This document shows, piece after piece, positions 37,220 through 47,600 of a stretch of DNA of 64,000 nt. Below the pieces are notes generated by a model. The model ran no database searches. It had not been told where the DNA came from and saw only the letters and a program-made list of their open reading frames with translations. Within the stretch, counting starts at the first letter, position 1, and the number at the start of each line of letters is the position of its first letter. Position numbers and translations under genes: made by a program. Origin of the DNA: Turnera subulata (lineage: Eukaryota; Streptophyta; Magnoliopsida; Malpighiales; Passifloraceae); contig JAKUCV010002156.1 of the NCBI GenBank assembly GCA_028386065.3, forward strand, positions 13,416 to 77,415. Direction: 5' to 3'.

Positions 37220-37836
37220 ATCCTATCTAAAACAACTATCCTTCTGCATGTGTAATGTATGCGAATAAATGGGTGAACAAACTCCCTTTATCTATTGTCA
37301 ATCTTCGGACTATTGCTAATAAGAGTGGAACCGGACCCTGGGGCTTCCTACGTATTCATGGCTCATTTTTTTTTTTTTTTGATGGCTCACGAAATCAGGT
37401 TCACATAGTTCTTTTCTCGTCTGGCGTTTGTTATCTTTTACAAAGACTCTTCTTTCCCTGGCGATTATGTATTGCAATGCCTTTGTTGGGTTCTCTTTGG
37501 CAGTTCCACCCATTGAATGGTTCCTTAGAACTTTGTTTTTATCAAACTAGGCCTTGATCCCCTCTTAATTTTTGAACTTTTTGTCAATACTATTATTTCC
37601 CTTGTTTAGTATTAGTCCTTGGATTAACCAGTATAGATTTTTAGGGAGCTTGTTCAACTCATCATATCCATATGTGTTATGCATGCATGAAAAATACTTG
37701 TCAAAAGTAGTGATCAATATAAGGAAAAAGAGTGCCTCTTATTTATTGAAAAGAAAATATCAAAACAACTCGTCCTCATTGATCCCCCTTTGGAACCACG
37801 ACCTAGGCACTCAACACAAACCACTGCCGGGGTCTT
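37220..37836. other. Spacer between PMD gene and linker, element 2
   Basis: No coding region recognised. It corresponds to 24525-25126 of element 1 and marks the same missing reverse transcriptase-integrase segment. Confidence 0.5.
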
Positions 37837-38616
37837 TTAAGCGACCTCCATTTCTTCGAAAAGGGTCCTACAGCCAAAATCTTCGTCCTCTCTATCCTCA
37901 GCTTCTTCCTTTATTCCTACCTCTTCTTCCTCCTCCGGATAACAGTCGAAGAACAGCTTAAGTCCTGGTTTCCTAATCTTCGTAATGGTGCACACCCATG
38001 GTTCTGGGAACCCACAGAAAGGAAAGTCTTCTCCCTCCTTCAAAAAGTAGCCATTCGATGTCTTGAAAAAGGGAGACATGACAAAATCCCATTCTTGTTT
38101 ATCTTTCCGAGCCAATGCCTTACTTTGGCCTTTTTCCTTCTGCCTCTCGATTTCTGTCTCGGTTGGGACAAATCCCAAATCGAAGGGTGGTTTAGCGGTA
38201 TGAACCCGAGGAACTTCTAACATCCCTTGCTGTTTCATCCCTAGCCCCATGATTGGGAAATACTTCATCTTTCCCATGATCCCTATGACTGCCATATTAC
38301 CAAAAGGGTCGTAATAAGGGGGCATACAAACCAACTTGTTTGTTATTATAGCGCCGACGAACTCAAAGATGAAACTCGACAAAGATACTTCCTCGTCTCA
38401 TTCGATTCCAAATACTGGCTTGATATTCTTCTCGGTAGTTTCCCCTTTAATAGTGATTGCCCCTCCTTGATAAGGAAACCGCAGCATCTGATCTAAAGTG
38501 GATGCCACAGCTCGAGCTTGATGCAACCAGGGTCTCTAAAGAAGTAAGATTAAGCTGGACGTGATGTCCAGCACTTGGAATTCTATCACAAAAGGAGCAG
38601 GTCCGATGGTTATTCC
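37837..38616 (-). pseudogene. Element 2 protease tail and pre-RT linker
   Basis: The minus strand carries the linker matched in element 1: KMKYFPIMGLGMKQQGML, LGFVPTETEIERQKEKG, KQEWDFVMSPFFKTSNGYFL, EGEDFPFCGFPEPWVC, FFDCYPEEEEE, ending EDEDFGCRTLFEE near 37840. Upstream (38390-38616) are remnants of the protease C-terminus with stops. At 38616 it is cut by the nested copia element; its continuation is at 55638. Confidence 0.78.
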
Positions 38617-39690
38617 TATTAGCCTAAACATGTGTTAAGTGCTTAATTAAGTAATTAATTGAGACTAATCTTGTTTAGTATATTTCTGATGATTATTCAA
38701 TGATTATATTATTATTTTGTTGATTAACAAACAGTATGGAAAGCCATTGTGTGTTTTAAGCATTTGCAGAAAATTTGGTTTCTGGCAGAAACCAAATACC
38801 GTGAAGATTTGGCTTCAGCATGACTTTTCAGTCAAACCAAAATTCGTTGTCTGGGCAATTGGAGAAGTGGTCCCGAAATGTGGCTGACTTTTGTGCAATT
38901 AAAGCAACGGATTTACTTAGTCTCCAAGGGTTAACTAACGGTCAGAAAAGTGGTCCTCACACCCTCTTTCATGCATCAAAGAGCTGGTGGTCCTTAATTC
39001 CATTTTTGGAGAAACTTTTTGAAGATTGAAGAATAATTTATGCCCAAGTAATTACAAGTTATGGTTCAGCCAACAACCAAATATTGACAGTTCTTAAATG
39101 AAGAAAGAAGTCAACTTGTGCGCCACCTGAAAGCAATCTAGCCATTGAAAGACACTCCTCCCCATCCTTAGAATCTATAAATAGAGGATTGAAGCCTCAT
39201 AGCAAATTAACCTAGCTATTCAAGAGATTCTAAGTTGAGAAAAGAGCTTACATTGAGAGATATTCTTGTGCTTAATTTGTGTAACTTCTTGAGTCAGTCA
39301 CTCTTGAAGCTTTGCGTTGGGAAAGGTTGTAATCAGAAGGCATTAGGGGATAATCTTGTTGGGTAGACAAAGCTAGGTTCAGCTTTGGGTTAGGTTTGGC
39401 AAGTTTTGCCCTCAAAAACTTGTGTACCATAGGTTATTTGGCTCGCCTGTGAAAGCCAAATTAGTGGATAGTTTAGAATTCCTAAAGGGGGAACCTTTAG
39501 GTAGTGGATGTACTCCTTAGTGCGGAACCACTATAGATTGCCTGTGTTCTTTACTTTCCTGCATTCATCTTCGCATTTCATTCAAGTTTAACATTTGGCT
39601 TCTGTGTCGAGCCAAATCACAGGAAAACCGAAAAAGAGGAAAAGCTAATTCAGCTCCCCCCCCCCCTTCTTAGCCTTTTATGGGCCAACA
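38617..39690 (+). repeat. Left LTR of the Sirevirus-like element
   Basis: Matches the right LTR over its full length; the terminal dinucleotide is mutated (TA for TG). It contains three hairpins of the ATTTGG..CCAAAT type (38773-38797, 39436-39461, 39593-39617). Confidence 0.92.
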
Positions 39691-39710
39691 ATTGGTAGCG
39701 GAGCTGCGTT
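39691..39710 (+). promoter_or_regulatory. Candidate primer-binding site of the copia element
   Basis: ATTGGTAGCGGAGC directly follows the left LTR. It resembles but does not equal the initiator-Met tRNA site usual in copia elements (TGGTATCAGAGC), so the primer may differ or the site has mutated. Confidence 0.5.
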
Positions 39711-39746
39711 ATCAGTCTAGTGGATTAATCTCCAGAGGAAAAGATC

Positions 39747-39873
39747 ATGGCTTATGAAGGTATAAGTGTCAACAAAGCTCCATACTTTGATGGAATGAAC
39801 TTTGACTATTGGAAGTTTAGAATGAAGATCTTCCTTGAAGGAAAAGATCTTGAGATGTGGAATATTGTTCAAA
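39747..39873 (+). pseudogene. Copia gag, 5' fragment
   Basis: Starts MAYEGISVNKAPYFDGMNFD and continues YWKFRMKIFLEG, the typical start of a copia gag (W...M...L). It is cut after about 42 codons by the LTR beginning TGTAACGCCCTG at 39874. The rest of the UBN2 domain is missing from the window; only the C-terminal coiled-coil part remains at 47081. Confidence 0.8.
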
Positions 39874-42312
39874 GTGTAACGCCCTGAATTTTCGGTATTT
39901 AATTTCTGTGGAATTTTGGGAATTTTTTGAAATTTAATTTCCAATTTTACCCTTGCAAAATTTCCAGGATTTTTGGTCAAGAAAATTATTATTATTAATT
40001 TATTTTCCTTGGAGATATTAATTTTAAGTTGGAATTGTTCGTTGTTCGGGTTTCGTTGAAATAAAATTGGTGTTTCGGGTGAAATTCAAAGTTTACAGTA
40101 GTTTTACTAAAACTACGTCGTTTTGATGACAAGAAAGGAAATAATAATAATAAGCTATCGCGTTGACCAACAAGGTGGGTTGGCCGTGCTCAAGACCAAA
40201 ACGACGTCGTTTTCGTCTTGGCTGGCCAAAATCCTAACTTCCCTTCTCTTCTCTTTTCTTTCGTTTTCTCTCCCACTTCTCTTCCTCCCGTTTCGGCTGC
40301 CCCACTTCTTTTCTTCATCTCTTTTCTCTTCCATTTTCTTCCTCTCCCTCTCCACGTTGTTTTCTCTTTTCTTTGAAAACCGCCACCACCATTCTTTCTC
40401 TTCCTCTCGTCTTCGCTCTTGTCTCCACGCCGTCGGCCCAGAAGGCTGCTGCCACCCTTCGTCCTCCTCTTACCCTCGTATTTCTCTCCCAATACCAGGT
40501 GGTGAACTAGGCAAAGCCTCGGGCGGAGAAGCCGAGGTGGGGTCGCGTTGCCGTCGCTCGGTAAGTGACGTGCTGCCGTTTCTTTTTCTCCTCCTCTTCC
40601 TTTCTTTCTCTTCTTGTAGACTGAGGCTTAATTCGGTATGGGTTTTGTGTTTTGTTGTGAGGGGGCGGGTCGGCTTGGTAGCTGTTGTGTCGTCGGGCGG
40701 CGAGCGTGGCTCGGGTTGGCTGCGTGTTGTGTGTTTGTGTTGTTCGTGGAGCTATGGGTTCGTGGTGGCGATTTGCTGCTGTTCGTAGTGTTCAAGTCGG
40801 GTTGACTCATGTTACTTGATTAATCTTTTTTACTTTCCTTTTCTTGATTTTGGTTCTGGTGGTTGACGGGTGTTGTTGTTTTGGAATTGGGTGATGTTTA
40901 GGTTGTTGAGGGCGGCGGCTGTGATGAGGTTATTGTTGATGTCGTGGTTTTGTTGTGGGTTTCGGCTGTAGAGAAAATGTGGTTGTCGATCGGGGGTCGC
41001 TGTTGCTCGTTCTGGGTTGATGCTGCCGGACTTGGTTTGGTCGACGAGGGGTTGTTCTGGCAGTGATTATAGGCTCGGGTTGGTGCTCTCTATGGAGAAC
41101 CCGAGACCTCAACGTGAAGATCTAGCATTTGCTTGTGCAAGTCTTGTTTTCCGGTGAGTATTCCGGTTACTCTTAGTTTTTCAGGATCTGTTGCTCATTT
41201 TTGTGGCAACGAAGTATTAAATTCTTTCGTTGGTTGTTTTGGTGTTCGACAGTTTTGTTTGGGACGTTCCTGCCCTTTTGTTGAATTTCCGACAAAGTTT
41301 GGCCGGATTGTTCGGCGGGTCGAGTACTGTTCCGGCGGGGTGCTGTATTTCGGCATTACACGATAATTCCGAGCGACGTGTATATCGAAATTTTTATACA
41401 AGACATGTGGCGTAAATGCATTTAATTAATGTATTAAAATAAAATAGAAATAGTGGAAACAAAGTTTGTGCGAGTTGAGTGATAGCGTGGCCGGTATATG
41501 TCCGACGCACATAGCATCTTTAGGCCGGAAAATGTTTGGGCTCGGGAGTTCAGTTAATGTGATTATGAGGATGGGCCGGGCTTAGGCCCAATTAATGTCA
41601 CATTAATTTTATATGGGCTTTTAGGCCCAATGACTAATGAAAGGAGCTCTAGGCCCAATGGCTTGTATTTGAGATGGGCTTTCGGCTCGATAAGGTTTGA
41701 TTAAGTTTATATTGGCTTAGACCCAACAACTATAATATGGATTTAAGTTAAATATGAAATTATGGAGTTTAAGGACTATATTTGGGCTTAGACCCCGACC
41801 TATTAGTGGATTCACGGTTAATGAACACAGACAGACTAGAAGGCTCAAGATTTCATCTTTAGCATGCATTTAGTCTTTGCCATGAATAAGTGTCTTATGT
41901 GATGTGTATGTCGTAGGATGTTGAGGACATAGGAATGTTGAGGCGGAACGAGGCTTCGGCTTCCGAGACAATTATTATGGCCAAGGTGAGGACTTATAAA
42001 CCCATATATGCATTACTGCCTACAATGCTCGGTTAGTAAACTTGGAACAAGAAGTGGTAATACTTGGTTGGTATTGAATGCTATATGCATATATGCCTGC
42101 TGTGTTGATGTTCTTGTTTGCGTTTATATCTTAGTGATGATACCTTGATGCAGTATGTCTTATTATGTGTATTACGTGCCTGTTTGATATGATATACCAG
42201 TTGAGCATGAGTTTGTTGGTTATGAGATATAACATGTGATATGACTTTGCGGTTGGTGTGGTGATTAGAGAGCTGGAGGCCCGGACTTGAAAAATAAAAT
42301 GTTAAATACACA
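39874..42312 (+). mobile_element. LTR-like segment of a Ty3/gypsy element, runs into the gap
   Basis: It starts TGTAACGCCCTGAATTTTCG exactly at the break in the copia gag, which is the common start of plant gypsy (chromovirus-type) LTRs. Inside are a GACGTCGTTTT block (40204-40213), a long pyrimidine tract (40236-40620) and repeated GGGCTT/AGGCCCA words (41575-41700). The end is hidden by the N run. No gag-pol is seen. An open plus-strand frame at 40123-40788 is low-complexity and probably untranslated. Confidence 0.55.
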
Positions 42313-42593
42313 NNNNNNNNNNNNNNNNNNNNNNNNNNNNNNNNNNNNNNNNNNNNNNNNNNNNNNNNNNNNNNNNNNNNNNNNNNNNNNNNNNNNNNNN
42401 NNNNNNNNNNNNNNNNNNNNNNNNNNNNNNNNNNNNNNNNNNNNNNNNNNNNNNNNNNNNNNNNNNNNNNNNNNNNNNNNNNNNNNNNNNNNNNNNNNNN
42501 NNNNNNNNNNNNNNNNNNNNNNNNNNNNNNNNNNNNNNNNNNNNNNNNNNNNNNNNNNNNNNNNNNNNNNNNNNNNNNNNNNNNNNNNNNNNN
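42313..42593. other. Assembly gap
   Basis: 281 unresolved bases. The gap falls inside a stack of nested repeats, so order and orientation across it are not secure. Confidence 0.99.
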
Positions 42594-44906
42594 TTTTTAT
42601 TACAAAAACTACTGACAAGGAATTTGATTTAAATTGATGCAGTCTTAATGGAAAATTAAAGAATGCTTAAATTGAGACGTCACAAGGGAGAAGCCTAGTG
42701 AAAATTTGATGCATTAAGATTAGCCTTTTTCTTCCCTTCAAATCATGCCTCCTTATCTTCTCTGATTGCTTGAGGACAAGCAAAATCTTCAGTTTGGGGT
42801 ATTTTGATGAGTGTGAAATATGTGTAGTTTTAGGCATGATTTTAGAGATAAATTGCTCATATTTCATTATGATCATACGCCTCCATATGCACTATTTCAT
42901 CGATATTGGACTTGTATTCTAGAATGGAGTATGATTTAGTGCAATGAACCCTATGGATCCGACCCGAGGAGGAAAGCACCGCCACCTACTGATATGCTCT
43001 TCTGATCATCGATCAACTAACCTGTGTAAAGAGTGTGAGGGGGTGAGACCAACCACTGTCTCACTGCAAACAAATAAACCAAAGTATACTAATACAATGC
43101 AACTAACCTCCAATCATCTGTCGTCAAAGGGATCCTGCTAGAATCATTTTTTTGGGAAGTGAAAACATTACCTCATATGCAAATCCATTACCTCTTGTCT
43201 CCGCAAATGTGCATAAGTCATCAAGCTAGGATCACTAGGGCTGAACTGTGTCGTATTGAGGCCAGGTGATGGTTGTCGAAGGAGGGCAGACGGATTTAGC
43301 AAGGGTCAATGGCCTGTGAACTCGATTCTTTTGGGTTTTGTTCATGAACAGCCTGAGACTGTGTAGAGGCTGTTTGACTTTTTATTTTCTGAGGTCTCAT
43401 GCTGTTCAGCAACTATACCCCGATGCTTCAACCACCTTTTGGTGTAACCAACTACTCCAGCAATAGAATTGGATTTGTATTCTAGGATGGAGTATGATTT
43501 GCCCGATGTTGCCTCTGTCCTTCCTCCCTTTTCCTTATTTTGTTTTTTTTTTACTCTCCCTTTTTTCTTTTTAAGGGAGAGGGGAGTACATGTATCTGTT
43601 GGCGATCTGATTTTTGTACTGGCTGAGTATGGGCAATCTCATTTCTAAACTTGATCAAATCTTGCTCACAGGCTCATCGACAGAGTGAGGCTGTTTGAAG
43701 AAAAATGTGCCTTTAGACACTGACGGCCCCTATTTTGGCTGCAAAGGATGAGGTGGGATATGCATGGTAAATGAATGAAATGGGGCCATCATAATCGGCT
43801 CAAATGGGTTAGCAAGGGTCTGATGAGTGAGGTGTGGATTTATGAGGTCTGTAGGCATGCCAAAGATGGCCTAGATCCTTTCCTTGCTTGAAAATTCTGC
43901 CTTAAATTTCACCTTGACAGAGATAAGAGTCTGTTCTAAGGTCAACAGGCTGAGCCTGTCTGGTTTAGAGAGAAAAGTTTGACAAGAATCTTCCCAAGTG
44001 ACAGATTTAATGGATTTTAGCTGCTTGATAAGTCCTGCTTTGTTTCTTTGGAAAGGTAAGACAAGTCATAGGATTAGAAATTGAGCAGAATTTAATGGAA
44101 TAAGAAAGGATGCCTAAATATAGAGATAGGCTCACACTGTCAGAAATATAATGAAAATAGATGAACTTGAAATTGCATTTATTGAAATTTAAAAAGTACA
44201 TGAAGTCATACATTGCTAAATTGCACCCTAAAATACCCCCAAACTGAAAATCGGCAGTGTGCTCACTGCCAAACAGAACCAAAAATAGGGTGCAATGCCG
44301 AAATTAAAAAAAAATCACACATAGCAAATTTCAAAGTAAATAAACAAATACTAGAGTACCCCAAACTGAAACTAAGCTATATGGTAAGAGGAGGTTATCT
44401 AAAGTAAACTCTAAAATGTTCCAAATCGATTGGGGGAGGGGGTAGTGGATTGTGTAGACGGGATTGATCAATTCCTATCTAAACAAGTCTAGTCCTCTTA
44501 TTTTGCTGAATTAGCCATTGGGTAGGTGGAATGACCTAATCAAAATTTTGTTGTCAACAGCCTCAGCCTGTACACAGCACAACATCAGTCCTGGTCAGCC
44601 TCAGTCTGTGACAACATAGTCAAAAAGATCGATCTAATCAAAATGCAAACTAACACATGCTCATCCTGTGTTTGTTAGCATGTAAGCCACCAAAACAACT
44701 CTTATTGTAAAGCATCATGAAATGCAAAGGTGTAAAGGGTTTAGAACTTCCATGGCTAAATTCTGATTTTTCAATTCCTTTTCTCATCGAAATGCAGCAC
44801 CTAGAGGTTAGAAACACAAGAAAAACACACAATGAAAATAAAAAGAACAAAAGAAAAATAAAAAGCCTAACAAATCCAAATAAAAGGTAATAGTATCAAG
44901 CACCAG

Positions 44907-44924
44907 TCCCCGGCAATGGCGCCA
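44907..44924 (-). promoter_or_regulatory. tRNA-Asp-type primer-binding site
   Basis: The minus strand reads TGGCGCCATTGCCGGGGA, six bases inside the LTR end at 44931. It differs by one base from the tRNA-Asp site used by many plant gypsy elements (TGGCGCCGTTGCCGGGGA). Confidence 0.8.
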
Positions 44925-44930
44925 AAAACT

Positions 44931-47080
44931 TGATGCGTGTTGTCGCAACTGGTTCCTGCAAGTGCACAGGTTTGTTGTAGTACTTTATCAAGGTCGTATC
45001 CACAAGGACTAGGTTGATCCTATTACCCTTCAAATGGACAAATTAGGCTCAAAAACGAAAAATAAGAATGGATTTTGGGTGAATTGAAATATAAACTAAG
45101 CAATGAAATAAAACTAACAGGGAGAGATCAGATTAAGTGAAGTCTTAGGCATCCGGGGTTCACATTCCTTGATTTTATGCTTTAAATTGCTCAACAGCCT
45201 CATCACAGGTTGAGCCTGTGGGTGAGGCTGTGACTAATGAGATGTCTTGACGGGGCTCCCAACCTAAGGTACTATCAACGGCTTTCGATCTTATTAATAG
45301 TTCCCTAAGCTTCCATCTACTCCCTGTCACTAGAGTAGATGTCCACTTATGGATGAAGTTTAATGTTGGTGCTAATACCCGCAGTCTCTGCCTATCTTCT
45401 TTCGAACGTCTAAGGAGTAAAGGCTGACTATTGTAGGTCTAGCACTCCTGGCTTCTCCTTTCGGTCCTTCACCAGGCTGCTACTAAATTAAGAAGATACT
45501 ACCCAATAATCAATCAAGAATCAAATTAGGAGTTGGGTTATCTCTTGACTATGCTGTCACGAAATGAGGCTGTGCTGGGCACAGCCTCATGCTGTTGACA
45601 GCAAAGGAGTCAATTATAAGATTGGTTCTTGCAGGCGCTCTCAACCTATACTGCACCCATTTGCTTTCGCTCACAGTTGCCTCCCATGGTTCTCATCTTC
45701 CATGTGCTTTCGCATTGGTCAAATTGAGGGATTAAGATTGGTGTTGAGGCTAATTCCTCAATTAGTTTCTAACCCCGTCACAAGCTAGAAGACTAAGTGT
45801 TTGTTGTTGTTGTTCTAGTGGCTATGGTTTCTCCTTTCGGTCCTTCACCTAGCTACCTGTAATCATGCAAGGGTTTGAAGGGAACTCAAACATGTATCAA
45901 GTGTGCAACAAAAAAAAACAAGAAAATGAGATAAGAACATATAAAGAGAAATTTATTACAATAAAACCAGGGATATGTTGCACCCTTTCAACCTAAGAGG
46001 GGTTGTTTAATTCATCCCTAGAAATACAAGAACTACAGAAACAAATAAAAGCATTTGGTTAGAAACAACTTGGAGGCTAGGGGCAACACGATTTCTGCAG
46101 CAAGAGCTGCAGAATCGTGTGCCCCTTGAAAACCCAAGTTCTGGGTTTTTCACCCCTGTTCCAGAACTTCAATGGTGGCTTGGGTATTTTCTGGGTTATG
46201 CGGTTGTTCCGGGCATCCTTCCTCTTCATCTCTTCGTCCTTTTTGTAGATGCAGCTCCCTCCTCTCTTGCTCCCAACTTGCTGGAAGGTATGGGCATTTG
46301 GGCAAGTTGGCTCGTCAGTTCCTTCAGCGTGTGTGTCAGGATAGGCATGTTGGGCAGCAAGTTGATTTGTGGATTGTGAGTTCCAAGGCACCCTTTGTAG
46401 AGGATAATTGTTCTTTAAGGTGGATTCCCTTTGAGTGGCTTGTGCTTATCCTTTTTTCCTCTAGAAAGTCCACTGGGAACGTGAGGAGAGTGTTTGCTTA
46501 TGTTAGTGGAGCAGGTGGTGCAAGTGGTGTATTTTTATATTCCTCTTACGAATTTCTAAATTTTGCAGGATGCACAGGCTGGGGCTGTTGATGCACAGGC
46601 TGATGCTGTGACTGATCTATTTGCAGCTCTCTTTCGATTTCTCCTCCAGTTGATTTCAGCCTCTTCTGTAGATGATGAAACGTCATAGGATCTCTTTGGA
46701 AAGAGGTGAGGATTGTGAGTTTCAGTGGGGATCTTGTGATTTGAAGATGGTCTGCGGCCTTCAAGTGAAACTGCAGTGAACACGGCCTCATCCACAGGCT
46801 CAAGGGTTCTGCAACAGGCTCATGCTGTGGCTGAGGCACAGGGACAGGCTCACAGGTTCCGCAACAGGCTCATGTTGTGGCTAAGGCTGTTTCTTCAAAT
46901 TCTTCAATGAAATCTTCCCGAATTGGTCGAAATGCACCTAAAATCACTAATCATGCAGTGAGGGGTGGGATTATAAGAAATATGATGAAATAGTGCATAT
47001 GGAGGCGTATGATCATAATGAAATATGAGCAATTTATCTCTAAAATCATGCCTAAAACTACGCATATTTCACACTCATCA
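44931..47080 (-). repeat. Athila-like LTR
   Basis: It lies between the primer site and the copia gag remnant. It is rich in AGGCTGTG/CACAGCCT words, including an 11-bp perfect stem (45564-45590) and a nested double stem (45194-45231). A gene-like but unrecognised stretch with stops lies at about 46130-46600. Confidence 0.65.
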
Positions 47081-47600
47081 AATATCTCATATAAGAAACG
47101 TATTGATCTACTTGAATTTGATCATGAATCTCATAAAACTGCATATGAGACTCTTGAGCGTGCATATGCTGAAAGTTTTTCTATTTGTGAGTCATTAAAG
47201 AAGGAGAAATTTGCGGCAAAAAATGCATATACTGACCTTGAGAAAAAGTTAGCTAGTAATTTGAGCAAGTGTGAAATGATGATTCAAAAGAATGATGCTC
47301 TAAAGGCTGAAGTAGAGGATCTAAAATGTTCCTTAGAGAAGTTCACAAATAGAAGAGATAGCCTGAATATGTTGGTAGGGACAACAAAGGCATTCACTAG
47401 ATAAAAGTGGAATAGGCGCTACACATATGGTTTTTAAAAAGCCAAATCTTCCAGTTAAATTTGTCAAGGCAGAATCTAGATCACATTATAGACCTCGATA
47501 TCATGAGCATCCTAGGTAGGGACATTATGAGCACTCATATAGACCTGATATCACATGTTATTATTATGGAAATATTGGTCACATGATCAGATCATGCTTT
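47081..47600 (+). pseudogene. Copia gag, 3' part with coiled coil and zinc knuckle
   Basis: The reading resumes directly after the Athila-like LTR: a long charged coiled coil (ESHKTAYETLERAYAE, KKEKFAAKNAYTDLEKKL, NDALKAEVEDLKCSLEKF), usual for Sirevirus gag. After a stop at 47402 and a frame change come FVKAESRSHYRPRY and a zinc knuckle C-YYY-GNIG-H-MIRS-C at 47558-47599. Its second cysteine is tyrosine, which would abolish zinc binding. The neighbouring LTR happens to supply an in-frame upstream ATG at 47009. Confidence 0.78.

Larger units (their letters stand above)
42594..47080. mobile_element. Rearranged Athila-like gypsy element with inverted LTR ends
   Basis: On the right is a 2.15 kb minus-strand LTR (44931-47080; starts TGATGAGTGTG, ends CGCATCA on minus), followed by a primer site at 44907-44924. 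On the left, in plus orientation, are an internal 3' end with the purine-rich TTTGGGGTATTT tract (about 42791-42804) and the first 97 bases of the same LTR (42805-42901). The two LTR starts face each other as a 97-bp inverted repeat with one mismatch. Between them, 42902-44906 is non-coding with scrambled duplicates (the TTGTATTCTAGRATGGAG block at 42914 and 43475). No gag-pol survives. Assignment to Athila rests on the primer site and the GAGGACAAGCA leader to the purine tract. Confidence 0.65.

Noticed and set aside
40123..40788. 221-codon plus-strand open frame
   Set aside because: It lies in a long pyrimidine-rich LTR leader, encodes low-complexity Phe/Leu/Ser runs and has no motif; minus-strand frames over it are equally low-complexity.
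42265..42637. Open frames of 116-117 codons across the N run
   Set aside because: They consist of undetermined bases and carry no information.
46119..46591. Gene-like stretch inside the Athila-like LTR, possible captured gene
   Set aside because: Readings such as QVDLWIVSSKAPF look protein-like, but no family is recognisable and frames are short and overlapping; kept only as a note.
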